Part shown: piece after piece, positions 26,801 to 34,837 of the stretch
Position numbering within the stretch: position 1 is the first letter of the stretch
How the letters are laid out: every line of letters starts with the position of its first letter
Assembly: GCF_000217915.1 (NCBI RefSeq)
Contig: NZ_AFOZ01000002.1
Location: forward strand, 38,146 to 102,145
Origin: Shewanella sp. HN-41
Lineage (GTDB): Bacteria; Pseudomonadota; Gammaproteobacteria; Enterobacterales; Shewanellaceae
Direction of reading: 5' to 3'
DNA: 64,000 nucleotides
The notes under the pieces: generated by a model
What the model saw: the letters and a program-made list of their open reading frames with translations, nothing else
What the model was told of the DNA's origin: nothing
The model's database searches: none
Position numbers and translations under genes: made by a program

Positions 26801-26926
26801 GATATTGGGAAAGGCATCCAAGGGAATGGAAAACCAGGCTCGCGCTCCCGCTAACATGACCATCAGCGCCACAATCAGCACAAATAGGCGTTGCGTGAGC
26901 GAAAAGCGGATGACAGAGGTCAACAT
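23873..26926 (-). CDS. Heavy-metal RND efflux pump (CusA/CzcA family)
   Basis: This proton-driven inner-membrane pump has 1,017 residues and the standard 12-helix RND plan with two large periplasmic loops (about 35-335 and 555-860). N-terminal LDAFPNISPTQVKI and TPEEIEAQITVPIETEL are HME-RND signatures. The proton-relay helix reads AIGMLVDSSVVVVENM: the second Asp and the Glu are kept, while the first Asp of CzcA is not, so this resembles CusA more than CzcA. Metal specificity (Cu/Ag, or divalent metals) cannot be fixed from sequence. It forms an operon with adaptor and outer-membrane genes. Confidence 0.93.
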   Translation of the reverse strand: MLTSVIRFSLTQRLFVLIVALMVMLAGARAWFSIPLDAFPNISPTQVKIILKAPGMTPEEIEAQITVPIETELLGIPHQSILRSTTKYAISDITLDFDEGTDIYWARQQVSERLSAVWDSFPEGVTGGVAPMSTPLSEIFMFSLENPNLSLMERRQLLEWEIRPLLRTVAGVADVNILGGYAKSFSVTPKPAAMAAAGVSFAALQQAIVENNHNEGAGKLTIGTDTIIVRSEGRIDDIDELKQLVIKADDARVYRLQDLADIQIGHLARYGAVTKDGNETAEALIIALKDANTAQVVKNIKEKLEQISLTLPEGSQINTFYDRANLINTAIETISNALFEAVVLVIILLALFLGNVRAALVVSLSLPLAALMTFLMMDYFNLSANLMSLGGLVIAIGMLVDSSVVVVENMVNLIATKQRLPRLHLIFRATKDVAIPVVSGTVIVMIVFSPLLTLSGLEGKLFTPVAVTIVFAMLSALVLSLTVIPVIASYLVNEKAAKEPKAIEKLKQLYLGSLKGAFSHQKRFMVIAFSLLIVSLGLFGLVGKTFMPTLDEGDIILQLEKSPSISLEASIAIDKQIQQTLLAKVPEIRQMVARTGADEIGLDPMGLNETDVFLELLPRSEWRFANKEALIDAIRTVLLDYPGVNFNFTQPIQMRVSEMLTGSIGDVAIKVFGNDIDTLGQLTGQIQQLVNATSGSVDVKMAMIEGSPFINLTLDNELARGFGMSTIEFARYLKSQLEGVIVTEVLQGKKRTPVLITNNQSHLSNINELKNQLLVMPDHSLKRLSDVATLSYKQGPILIEREQGNRFSVITTNVQGRDIVSFVEELNAKIVQEIKLPSGYSVSFGGEFENQQRATSNLLLVIPIAIALITLILFTTFGSLAKAGLILANVPFAMMGGIVSLYLSGEYLSVPASVGFIALLGVAVLNGVVMVSYYEQTKHMFSNLHERVEQGAARRLRPILMTATTAMFGLIPLVFASGPGAEIQKPLAIVVIGGLLTSTITTLYLLPILYFWLEKRK

Positions 26927-26927
26927 C

Positions 26928-27956
26928 TTATTCGCCTCCTAGGCCAAGCATTATGCCTTTGACTGCGGCAACCGACTGGGATAACACTTGGATTTGGCTC
27001 AGATCTTGATCGCTTTCAACAATATATTGCTCGGGGGTTGAACCGAGAATATCGATCGTAATCGAGGTGAGTGTGTCGGCGGTTTTAGTGAAGACTTGGC
27101 TGGTTTGCTCCCAACTAAAAACACTATTTTTAGGCAATAAATACACCGCCTTTTGATACTCAGGTATCACAGTGATCTGTTGTCCTAACAGTAAGTTACA
27201 GTCCTGCGGCACGGGTGATGACCAAGCGGTCACAAAGGCACCTTCGGCGATGGCCGACATGGACTCAATGGCGATATGGCATTGATTGATGTTTACCGCC
27301 GAGAGCGAATGTGACTGGCTCATAGGCACGCTGACGTTGACGCGAATGCTGTCGCTGGGCACCAGTGAAAATAGCTGCGAGCCCGCCATATAGGGTCCAT
27401 TCACTTGGTTGAGTTTGACGATCCCCGCCACTGGCGTGCCTACCACTAGGGAATCTGTGGCGGCATCTGTGCTTTTGACTAGCTCCATAAAATGCTGCAT
27501 GTGCTCGTATTCGAGGTGAGTGCTGAAGTAGTCTTGGCTGATCTCGCGCCATTTTTCGGCGCTGATACTACCATTGTTTAATAAGGGTTTATTGCGCTCA
27601 TAACGGCTCTTTGCCAGTTGATACAAGTTGCCTGCGGCTTCGACTTGGGCGAGGTAGTGGAACACTTCTGGCCCTGTCAGTTTGACTATCGCTTGGCCCT
27701 TAGTGACGAGCTGGCCTTGGCCGACGAGGAAGCTGATCTGTTGGATATTCTCCGGCGTGCTGATCCAATAATCGTTACCGGGAAGGATTGCAACCTGTGC
27801 GGGCAACGGGCTGCCCTCATAGCTGGCGACTTTCTGTGGCTGCACATAACTCAGGTCTAAATTGCCGAGGGAGCTAATCGTTAAGGATTCAGCCTGCACT
27901 AAGGTGGCAACACTGGCGGATAAACAGAACAGGCATGCGCCGTACTTGACCATCAT
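26928..27956 (-). CDS. RND periplasmic adaptor (membrane fusion) protein
   Basis: The protein has 342 residues with an N-terminal signal peptide (LFCLSASVATLVQA). The biotinyl-lipoyl hairpin halves are visible as ISFLVGQGQLVTKGQAIVKL and LVVGTPVAGIVKLNQ, flanking a helical hairpin (about 110-165). A beta-barrel and a membrane-proximal domain follow. It bridges the RND pump and the TolC-type channel. It starts at the stop codon of the channel gene (4-bp overlap) and ends 1 bp before the pump gene. It lacks the N-terminal Met-rich metal-binding segment of CusB. Confidence 0.88.
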   Translation of the reverse strand: MMVKYGACLFCLSASVATLVQAESLTISSLGNLDLSYVQPQKVASYEGSPLPAQVAILPGNDYWISTPENIQQISFLVGQGQLVTKGQAIVKLTGPEVFHYLAQVEAAGNLYQLAKSRYERNKPLLNNGSISAEKWREISQDYFSTHLEYEHMQHFMELVKSTDAATDSLVVGTPVAGIVKLNQVNGPYMAGSQLFSLVPSDSIRVNVSVPMSQSHSLSAVNINQCHIAIESMSAIAEGAFVTAWSSPVPQDCNLLLGQQITVIPEYQKAVYLLPKNSVFSWEQTSQVFTKTADTLTSITIDILGSTPEQYIVESDQDLSQIQVLSQSVAAVKGIMLGLGGE

Positions 27957-29176
27957 AATAAAATTCCTAGGGCTTGCAGTTGTTGGGAGTGCAGTTGTTG
28001 CTGCGCGACTTGGTTCAGTGCCAAGCGGGATTCGGTATCGAGTGCATCCATATAGCGGCGCAGCCAGACTTCGTAGCTAACTTGATTTTGGTCTTTGACC
28101 TTAGCCAGCTCCTCTGTGATGGTGCGGCTAAGGTGTAAGGCTTGGGTTAGCAATGTCTGTTGGTCGAGCAGATTTTGTTGCTGTTGCTCTAGCTTTTTAA
28201 GCTGAGTTTTCAGCTCGATATAAGTACGGTCGAGGTTGAGTGTGTGCTCGGTACTGGCTTGTTGCCATTGGGATAATTCGGTTTGCGATAGGGCCGAACC
28301 TAAGGTCAGTGGCACAGAAACGGCGATGCCAAGTTGTTGATCATCGATTTGGTTATCGGCGGTATTTTTGGCCGTGAGTGAGACTGTCCAAGGGTCTTTA
28401 TCCCCCGCCTGCTGGCTCTGGATGAGCAGCAGCTGTTGCTGCTTCTGCAGGCTTAATAATTGCCATAATGGATGCTGCGCTAGCACGTTATTGTGTTGAG
28501 TACTGGCAGAAAGCGGCCGCGCGGTTTCGGCGATATCCTGGGGTATTTGCTCTTGTCCGGTCAGCTGTTGATAGAGGGCAAGCGCCTCCGCCTGCTGCTG
28601 ATTAAGGTCGACCCGCTCCAGTGCAATATCCACCCGTTCGCGTTCTAGCAAGAGTGTATGGGCAATCGGCAGCTCGCCCGCATCTGTGAGTTGCTTCTGC
28701 TGGCTATGGAGCTTGTCGAGTAATTGGCTCTTGCGATCTAATTGGGCCAGTTTTACTGCGGCCAGACGATGTTCCCACAGGCTTTGGCGCAATAATCCCG
28801 ATAAATACAGGCCCTGCAGCGCGACTTGTTGCACCTGAATGCCTTGGGTGAGTTGTTTAATTTGCTTATCGCTGCTGTGCAAGGCAGGGGATTTTATTGG
28901 CAAATTGAGTGAGAGTTCCTGCTCGTAGCTGTTACCATTATCTAGGCTACCTAAGTGACTCAGGCTAATGCTCGGCAGGCCATTGAGCCAAGATGAGCTG
29001 CTTAAGCTCATTTGTGATTGCGGTAACTGGCCGCCCGATTGAGATAAAGAATGTAATCTAGCTTGGCTAGTGGAGAGTGCTTGGGATAGCTCGGAATTCG
29101 CGGCATGGCACAGGAAACTGCTGCTGACTAAGGTCGCCAACAGACATAACTTGATACAAGACGTACTGACAGACAT
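27953..29176 (-). CDS. TolC-family outer-membrane efflux protein
   Basis: The protein has 407 residues with a signal peptide (LLATLVSSSFLCHA). It contains two long heptad-rich helical stretches with many Gln and Leu residues (for example QKQQQLLLIQSQQ and QLKKLEQQQQNLLDQQ), as in TolC/CusC channels. Short beta segments lie near WTVSLTAKNTADNQ. It is the first gene of the leftward efflux operon and overlaps the adaptor gene by 4 bp. It contains an internal Cys only in the signal region, so it is probably not a lipoprotein. Confidence 0.85.
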   Translation of the reverse strand: MSVSTSCIKLCLLATLVSSSFLCHAANSELSQALSTSQARLHSLSQSGGQLPQSQMSLSSSSWLNGLPSISLSHLGSLDNGNSYEQELSLNLPIKSPALHSSDKQIKQLTQGIQVQQVALQGLYLSGLLRQSLWEHRLAAVKLAQLDRKSQLLDKLHSQQKQLTDAGELPIAHTLLLERERVDIALERVDLNQQQAEALALYQQLTGQEQIPQDIAETARPLSASTQHNNVLAQHPLWQLLSLQKQQQLLLIQSQQAGDKDPWTVSLTAKNTADNQIDDQQLGIAVSVPLTLGSALSQTELSQWQQASTEHTLNLDRTYIELKTQLKKLEQQQQNLLDQQTLLTQALHLSRTITEELAKVKDQNQVSYEVWLRRYMDALDTESRLALNQVAQQQLHSQQLQALGILL

Positions 29177-29236
29177 AGGACGATTCTATGGTATTAAAGA
29201 GTGCTGTCAGTGTAGGGATTGGTGGGCGAAAGTCGT

Positions 29237-29280
29237 GGGGGACATGTATCATAAAACTGCCTATGGTACATATGTCCCAT
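29237..29280. promoter_or_regulatory. Candidate operator pair between efflux operon and LuxR-type gene
   Basis: The imperfect palindrome atggtacatatgtcccat (29263-29280, 8 of 9 pairs matched) lies 10 bp from a related inverted copy ggggacatgtatcat (29238-29252). Both sit in the 144-bp divergent spacer. They could bind the adjacent LuxR-type regulator. This is pattern recognition only. Confidence 0.4.
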
Positions 29281-29320
29281 AAAATAATTGGTTGATTTCA
29301 CTTTTATTTAGGAGTTTTAA

Positions 29321-29866
29321 ATGAAGGATCTTGTCATTATTGGTCTGCTGGCCGTGATCATGTGCTTTAAGCTTTTTGACATCTTATCCGACATTCAGTT
29401 GGGTATTGCCCAATGGCATATTGCCCAGGAAGCCGTGCTGTTAGTGCTTACCGCTATTGGTGCCATGTACTTAAGTTATGATCTTATCCGCCGTTCCCGC
29501 GAGGTCAAAGCACTAGCTAAACGCCTAGAACATGCGGATAGGAAAATCGACAATATGTCGACGCAAATGCGCTCCGCTAGACAAGAATACAGCCAAGCTG
29601 TGTCGCACCAATTCGAGACTTGGGGCTTTACTAGGAGTGAGCAGCAAGTGGCATTTTTACTGCTTAAGGGCTTAAGTTTTAAAGAAATTGCCGAAGTTCG
29701 CCAGACCAAAGAAAAAACCGTCAGACAACAGGCATCGACTATTTATGGCAAAGCGGCAGTCGATGGACGCCACACTTTTTGTGCTTGGTTTATGGAAGAC
29801 TTTATTCAAGAGCATAATCAAGATCTTGCTGCGAACGAAGCGGGATCAAGCCATCAGGCGGCTTAA
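29321..29866 (+). CDS. Membrane-anchored LuxR-type transcriptional regulator
   Basis: The protein has 181 residues. Two hydrophobic helices occupy residues about 3-20 and 33-52. A coiled-coil linker (about 55-95, RSREVKALAKRLEHADRKID) comes next, and then a C-terminal LuxR/GerE helix-turn-helix: RSEQQVAFLLLKGLSFKEIAEV and EKTVRQQASTIYGKA. The layout suggests a one-component sensor anchored in the inner membrane. It is transcribed away from the efflux operon and has a good ribosome-binding site (TAGGAG). Control of the efflux genes is plausible but unproven. Confidence 0.85.
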   Translation: MKDLVIIGLLAVIMCFKLFDILSDIQLGIAQWHIAQEAVLLVLTAIGAMYLSYDLIRRSREVKALAKRLEHADRKIDNMSTQMRSARQEYSQAVSHQFETWGFTRSEQQVAFLLLKGLSFKEIAEVRQTKEKTVRQQASTIYGKAAVDGRHTFCAWFMEDFIQEHNQDLAANEAGSSHQAA

Positions 29867-29973
29867 TGACTAAGGCATAGGCTTAGCTGTTATAGCTATT
29901 TGTTATTGAAAATCGATATTTGCTGTATTTTTAGTTCTAAACAATAATGAGCATCCCCTAAGTTTGCAGGAAG

Positions 29974-30126
29974 ATGCAATTGAAGAATTGGCTGATTATC
30001 GTGTTTTCCCTGATTGCCTTGATCGCTTCGACGCAAACCAGCGGATTAGTGCGCTCGTTGATCGAATTCTCTGCCTTTGTAGGCGTCCTTTGCTGGGCCT
30101 GGCGGATCAAACCAAGCACCGAGTAA
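29974..30126 (+). CDS. Small two-helix membrane protein (50 residues)
   Basis: A short frame begins MQLKNWLIIVFSLIALIAS, with GCAGGA 3-8 nt upstream of the ATG. It has a second hydrophobic stretch (LIEFSAFVGVLCWAW) and ends KPSTE. Two hydrophobic segments separated by a polar turn, plus a ribosome-binding site, make it look real. The longer overlapping frame (29964-30146) has no such features. It follows the LuxR-type gene by about 107 bp and converges on the YeiH gene. No function is known. Confidence 0.55.
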   Translation: MQLKNWLIIVFSLIALIASTQTSGLVRSLIEFSAFVGVLCWAWRIKPSTE

Positions 30127-30139
30127 ATCTAAACCTTAG

Positions 30140-31090
30140 TTATTGAAAATACAGAATATACACTAACGATATTGTTCCTATTGCTGCCCACAGCATCACC
30201 CCGAGCAACAGCGGTTTGGGGCCACTCGCCCGCATTTTCTGCACTGTAATTCCCGCACCAATCAAAAACAAACACAGCACTAGGGCGCGTTTTGACACCA
30301 TAAATAGGATGTCATACATGGCATTGAATTGTGGCAACCAATGGGCTACAGCAATGGCTAAACAATAAAAACCGATAAAATACGGCAGGTTAAGTTTGCG
30401 CTTATCGCCACCAAACAGCATAGCGCTGATCAGCGCTATCGGGATGATCCACAGGGCGCGGGCGAGTTTAATGGTGGTTGCGGTTTTTAAGGCTTCATCA
30501 CCATAGGCCGAAGCCGCGCCGACAACCGATGAAGTATCGTGGATGGCAATGGCACTCCACACACCAAAATCGTATTGGCTCATATTGAGCAAGTGGCCAA
30601 GAGCTGGGAATAAAAACAGTGCGACTGAGTTCAGCACAAACACACAGGCCAATGCCGTGGCGGTTTGATCGTTACGCGCATTGATGGCCGGAGCCACAGC
30701 GGCAATGGCGCTGCCACCACAAATAGCAGTGCCGGAGGCAATCAAGTGACCAGTAACATGATCAAATTTCAGGGCGCGGGTGAGCGCAAACCCTAAGCTC
30801 AGGGTGAAAAATATTGAGCCAACAATTAGGCCGAAGTTGTGGGTGCTCGCTTCAATCGCCGCGTTTAAGTTAATGCCAAACCCCAAGCCAATAATCGAAT
30901 AAGACAGGAGTTTTTTGGTGAGGGCGGCAATATTCCATTCGGTTGGTACCCAGCCAAGGCTGGCTAAGGTGAAGCCGAGCACTAGCGCCATGGGGGACGA
31001 GATAAAGGGCGCGAGGCACAACAGGGCCGCGCAAATGAAGATAATACGCTGATGTTTATTCTGTTGCGTTAATGTCGACGACAAATTCAT
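30140..31090 (-). CDS. YeiH-family putative sulfate exporter / membrane transporter
   Basis: This is a 316-residue integral membrane protein with about ten helices. Family signatures (PF03601) are [17 protein letters not shown], then [18 protein letters not shown] with its TAICGGSAI core, and [10 protein letters not shown]. Homologues are annotated as putative sulfate exporters, and some are linked to sulfur metabolism or LysR control, but transport data are scarce. No LysR gene is adjacent here. It is monocistronic with a 264-bp upstream gap. Confidence 0.88.
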   Translation of the reverse strand: MNLSSTLTQQNKHQRIIFICAALLCLAPFISSPMALVLGFTLASLGWVPTEWNIAALTKKLLSYSIIGLGFGINLNAAIEASTHNFGLIVGSIFFTLSLGFALTRALKFDHVTGHLIASGTAICGGSAIAAVAPAINARNDQTATALACVFVLNSVALFLFPALGHLLNMSQYDFGVWSAIAIHDTSSVVGAASAYGDEALKTATTIKLARALWIIPIALISAMLFGGDKRKLNLPYFIGFYCLAIAVAHWLPQFNAMYDILFMVSKRALVLCLFLIGAGITVQKMRASGPKPLLLGVMLWAAIGTISLVYILYFQ

Positions 31091-31318
31091 AACACCTTAG
31101 GCTCGAGCGATTAGGGTTTATCGTTCCAATTACAGATCTTCATATTAAGCGACAGATACAACATGGCTATTAATAGGGCTGGATCTTGGAGGCTGAGTGA
31201 GGGGCATTATAGCTGTGACTGTTTACTTCAATAAAATCAATTTAACTTAATTTGTTAGTCAATTTTATTTACTGTTATGGAGCGTTGGGAACTGGATAAA
31301 TGGCAACAGAGAAGGGAA

Positions 31319-31346
31319 GGAGATTAACTTAAACCTGTTAATCTCC
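31319..31346 (-). terminator. Hairpin after the unknown gene at 31355
   Basis: The stem is 10 bp (ggagattaac / gttaatctcc) with an 8-nt loop, starting 9 bp past the stop codon of the leftward gene. It is followed by only a weak pyrimidine tract (ttcccttctc), so it is a moderate terminator candidate. Confidence 0.5.
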
Positions 31347-31354
31347 TCGATAGA

Positions 31355-31912
31355 TTATAAATTCACTATAGTTTTCAAACTGTAATCCCCACCATCCTTT
31401 GCGGTAAATTGTTTATCTTGGGTATCGTTAGCACTTGGCATGCCTGCATGCAGCAAGCTGAGCCAATGGCGAGAAGTGCTAGAACGTGCTTCCGTTGTTT
31501 CTATCGATGTTGGCGCTTCGATTTGGACATCTTCCAGATTGGCCAGATCCCTCGTACCTATCATGCCGCTGCGGTCGAAACTGAGTTCTACATGGCAACC
31601 TTGATCCTGCAACACTATGGCGTTGGGGGAGTCTTTGGTGCCGTTAAAGGCCACAAACTGTTTTGGTTGGCGTAAACCACTGTGGCTACCATCGGCAAAG
31701 AAGGCCAATAGGTGTTGATAGTAAACCACATAGCTGCTGACATCTTGGTGTGAACCCGAGTTGAGTGGAAAGGCTCTGTCGAGGAACTGTTTCGCCTTGG
31801 CGATTTTCTCGTGCTCGGCGACATTCACTTGGGCCACGGCTAGCACTTCTTCTGCGATGAGACTATTTAGATTCGGTTGGATCTGGTTGCTCTTGATCAT
31901 TGGCATATTCAT
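31355..31912 (-). CDS. Hypothetical soluble protein divergent from the ScfR-type regulator
   Basis: The protein has 185 residues with no signal peptide or membrane segment. Recognisable stretches include SSYVVYYQHLLAFFADGS, PKQFVAFNGTKDSPNAIVLQ and CHVELSFDRSGMIG. I do not recognise a family. It is divergently transcribed from the XRE/ScfR-type regulator gene with a 207-bp spacer that contains inverted repeats, so it may be a target of that regulator. The N-terminus could be any of three close Met codons (31912, 31906 or 31900). Confidence 0.7.
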   Translation of the reverse strand: MNMPMIKSNQIQPNLNSLIAEEVLAVAQVNVAEHEKIAKAKQFLDRAFPLNSGSHQDVSSYVVYYQHLLAFFADGSHSGLRQPKQFVAFNGTKDSPNAIVLQDQGCHVELSFDRSGMIGTRDLANLEDVQIEAPTSIETTEARSSTSRHWLSLLHAGMPSANDTQDKQFTAKDGGDYSLKTIVNL

Positions 31913-32055
31913 CGCTCGTTCCTCTACACTTTCCGATTTAAAAAATTAGGGCCCTGATTTCACGTTTGATTGTTTAACCTCAGTCTTCAACTTAGCGGGT
32001 CCGACAGAGTTAATGGTTAAGCGTCAGGTGGATTACCCTTCCTTGATTGCTTGAT

Positions 32056-32082
32056 TTGTAGTCTAGTCTTTTTTGACTACAA
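32056..32082. promoter_or_regulatory. Inverted repeat upstream of the ScfR-type gene, candidate operator
   Basis: The arms ttgtagtc (32056-32063) and gactacaa (32075-32082) are a perfect 8-bp dyad with an 11-bp spacer. A second, weaker repeat (ttcacaa...tgtgaa, about 32084-32110) follows. XRE-family regulators usually bind dyads near their own start. The spacing from ATG 32120 fits autoregulation. Confidence 0.45.
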
Positions 32083-32119
32083 TTTCACAATAAAAATTTT
32101 ACAATGTGAATTTTACAAA

Positions 32120-33649
32120 ATGCGCAATGACCAGAGCTTGATGAGAAAATCACACTTCCTCGGAACAAAAATACGTAACCTACGGAAACGTAATAATTTA
32201 ACCATGGAAGATTTATCGGCGCGCTGCATCCGAGTCGATGCGGGCAGTGCGCCCTCTGTGTCATATTTGTCGATGATCGAGCGCGGAAAACGGGTGCCCA
32301 GTGCCGAGATGTTGGCGGTGATCGCCGCCGTGTTCCAAAAAGAGGTCGACTGGTTTTTAGATGATGTGCCCGAGGAGAGTGCTATCACGCCGGACAAGGG
32401 GCGCCGTGGTGGGATCAGCGGTATGGCGCTAGAGCCCAGTTTTTTGTTTTCCAATGATATTTTACAAATTGCGATTCCTGAAATGTTATCGCAGACCGGG
32501 ATCTCGGGTCGGCAGTTTGCCCATTTGTTGATCCGCGCCCATCAGGAACACCATCAAAACCATTTTCCCGATCTTGAACGTGCCGCCGAGGAAGTCGGGC
32601 TTAAACGTATGCCTTTGTCCCTCGAGGATATGCTGGATATCGCCAAGGGCATAGGCTTAAAAATCAAATGGATTGATAGTACGCCACAGGAAGTTATCGA
32701 CGAACGTGGCGTCAGTTCGCATCAGCTAGTTACCTCTTTCTTCGAGCCACCCAGCACGATTTATGTCAATAAAATGCTTAAAAATCGCCCCAGCCGGCTT
32801 AAGTACGATCTCGCCGCCCATATCGGCCATTGTGTATTGCACAACAAAGATGGGCTTAAGAGTGTGATGATCTCTGGCCGTAAATTGGAGATGGATGAAG
32901 AAGTGACCATGCAGTCCAATACCCTAAACGCACAGGATATTTTGCATGCATGGCGCGATTTTGAATCGAGCTTTTTTGCGGGGGCCTTGTTATGCCCTAA
33001 AGTGCCCTATCGACAATTACTCGATCGCCATGGCTATGAAATTGAGGTGCATAAACAACTACAAGTGTCGGCCTCGGTCGCCATGCGGCGCATGACGGTC
33101 GTATCGCCTTATCCCCATTGGCATTATTTCGATGCCTATGCGCCGGGCAAACTCAAGGCGGTTTACCGTGGCAATGGTATTCCCCTGCCTTGGGGCAATA
33201 TGCGGTTAGTGGAAGACCCCTGTCAGCACTGGGCGGTCTTTAGGATGATCAGCGAGCCAACGGTCGGCACCTCGGCGCAGATTTCAATTTTAAATGTGGG
33301 CAATGAGCCACGGATTTACTGCTGCGAGTCGATTAAGGTCGAAGACTCGGCGGGCAATCCCCATGTGCTCTGCGCCGGTATCGACCTTAATCCGGCCATT
33401 GAAGCCCAAGGTAAAGATGCACTCTCAATCGCCCATGATTTAAAAGCCGCCTGCGTCTCAGGCGGTGGCTCAGTCGCGATTCCTAAGCATATTAAGAGTG
33501 ACTTAGTAAGTGTAGCTAAGATATTGAATATCAATTGGATTGAACGCGGGATTAAAAACGATGCCAGACTCATCTGCTCCCGCGGCGCCGTCTGCCCACG
33601 GCAACCCAGCTGTTATCAAGCGGGTAAATCACAGTGTGATGGGGCTTAG
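32120..33649 (+). CDS. XRE-family short-chain fatty-acyl regulator (ScfR/DUF2083)
   Basis: The protein has 509 residues. The N-terminal XRE helix-turn-helix (about 12-75) is LGTKIRNLRKRNNLTMEDLSARC and SYLSMIERGKRVPSAEMLAVIAA. A middle IrrE/ImmA-like domain (about 150-290) and a C-terminal DUF2083 domain with a Cys cluster (CSRGAVCPRQPSCYQAGKSQC) follow. Such proteins control propionate, glyoxylate or acetate genes in other bacteria. The expected metallopeptidase HExxH reads AAHIGH here, so peptidase activity is unlikely. The start at 32120 is a compromise; MRKSHFLG at 32141 is possible. Confidence 0.85.
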   Translation: MRNDQSLMRKSHFLGTKIRNLRKRNNLTMEDLSARCIRVDAGSAPSVSYLSMIERGKRVPSAEMLAVIAAVFQKEVDWFLDDVPEESAITPDKGRRGGISGMALEPSFLFSNDILQIAIPEMLSQTGISGRQFAHLLIRAHQEHHQNHFPDLERAAEEVGLKRMPLSLEDMLDIAKGIGLKIKWIDSTPQEVIDERGVSSHQLVTSFFEPPSTIYVNKMLKNRPSRLKYDLAAHIGHCVLHNKDGLKSVMISGRKLEMDEEVTMQSNTLNAQDILHAWRDFESSFFAGALLCPKVPYRQLLDRHGYEIEVHKQLQVSASVAMRRMTVVSPYPHWHYFDAYAPGKLKAVYRGNGIPLPWGNMRLVEDPCQHWAVFRMISEPTVGTSAQISILNVGNEPRIYCCESIKVEDSAGNPHVLCAGIDLNPAIEAQGKDALSIAHDLKAACVSGGGSVAIPKHIKSDLVSVAKILNINWIERGIKNDARLICSRGAVCPRQPSCYQAGKSQCDGA

Positions 33650-33710
33650 TTAAAAATTGACTTTAGTTATGTAATTAAAAAATAAAACAGTATTGTAAGG
33701 AGGAGATTAC

Positions 33711-34718
33711 ATGGGTGAAATAGTTGAGATTTTGGACGATGGAGAAGATAAAAAAATAATTACAGCTGAGGATGCTCAGCTTGATTCTTATTTTAAACTA
33801 CATCAAAGAGTCAATGCAAAAAGTGAGGAGATCTCTAAGTCCTATACGAATAATATTCTTGTTGAATTTTCTGATATAGAAGAGTTGCATGATAAAACTC
33901 TTCAATCAATAAAGTCACTCCGTCCTATTAGAAATAGCATTGTTATCAGGGTTGCAGTGTTTCATAATGAAGGTGAAGCCGCTAAATTTAACTCATTTGA
34001 AGATTTTAAAAGACACAATATTACAAGTCCTAACCCAACAGCACAAATATCTTTAGACTATAAATTTGTCATTCTAGATAATGAAACTGGCGAATTTGAA
34101 AATTATCGAGTCATAGCTCAGGTTCGCTCTAGGGTTTCAGAGTTAAAGCAAATTGAAAGTGAGGCTCCTCCATTTTTATCTAAGGCATTGATAACTAGTT
34201 TAGTTACGCAAACTGCTAAGATTACTATCTTATATGGTGATTATGTCAAAGCTAGGCACTTTACTGCTATGTTTGATGAATGGATAAAAGGTTGTGATGA
34301 ATCGAAAAGTTTGAAGTATATTAGTACGGTAAAGAAATGGTCTCACCTTTTATCTATATTTGGAAAGTTAATAATTTACGTATTGTTGGCGTTTTTTATG
34401 ACATCATCTTTTCGTGATGATTCAATAGAAGTGACAAACTCATTTTTAATACAATTTTTAATTGTTTACTCAGTTGTTTTTTTGATGGTAGGTATGTTGT
34501 CTGGTCTATTCTTGAGTAGGATTGAGATGTCAATAGATAGTTACTTGTCATTGTCATATTTGAAAATAAATAAAGGTGATAATAAAGCTATCAAAGAATA
34601 TGCTGATAGAAATAAACATTCTGCAGCTTGGGCGATAGCTGGTATTGTAGGTACAGTATTAATTGGTTTATCAACAAATGCTGTGTATGACATAATAAAA
34701 AATTACTTATTTAGTTGA
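33711..34718 (+). CDS. AT-rich orphan membrane protein, unknown
   Basis: The protein has 335 residues. The first 215 or so are soluble, Glu/Lys/Ser-rich and partly helical. Helices follow at about 222-240 (LIIYVLLAFFMTS), 250-275 (FLIQFLIVYSVVFLMVGML) and 312-330 (WAIAGIVGTVLIGL). Codon use is strongly AT-biased compared with neighbours, and a perfect ribosome-binding site (AAGGAGGAG) precedes it. No family was recognised. It lies between ScfR and a decayed proA fragment and is followed by a terminator at 34773. Base composition and the isolated position suggest horizontal acquisition. A defence or stress role is possible but has no direct support. Confidence 0.75.
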   Translation: MGEIVEILDDGEDKKIITAEDAQLDSYFKLHQRVNAKSEEISKSYTNNILVEFSDIEELHDKTLQSIKSLRPIRNSIVIRVAVFHNEGEAAKFNSFEDFKRHNITSPNPTAQISLDYKFVILDNETGEFENYRVIAQVRSRVSELKQIESEAPPFLSKALITSLVTQTAKITILYGDYVKARHFTAMFDEWIKGCDESKSLKYISTVKKWSHLLSIFGKLIIYVLLAFFMTSSFRDDSIEVTNSFLIQFLIVYSVVFLMVGMLSGLFLSRIEMSIDSYLSLSYLKINKGDNKAIKEYADRNKHSAAWAIAGIVGTVLIGLSTNAVYDIIKNYLFS

Positions 34719-34772
34719 AGAGTGAATTTATATCAACAACTTGTAGAAAATATAAGTATTTTTATCTAACAG

Positions 34773-34803
34773 AAAGCCCCAAGGTAGAATACTTTGGGGC
34801 TTT
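34773..34803. terminator. Bidirectional terminator after the orphan gene
   Basis: The stem is 10 bp (aaagccccaa / ttggggcttt) with an 11-nt loop. A T-rich tail (tttattattt) follows on the plus strand; on the minus strand the stem ends in TTT and continues ctgttagat. It lies 55 bp after the orphan gene and 35 bp after the end of the proA remnant. Confidence 0.8.
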
Positions 34804-34837
34804 ATTATTTAGATAATCACATCCTCTAGCCTAATCG

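Noticed and set aside
29964..30146. 60-codon frame overlapping the small membrane protein
   Set aside because: Its protein is not hydrophobic or conserved-looking, whereas the other frame has helices and a ribosome-binding site.
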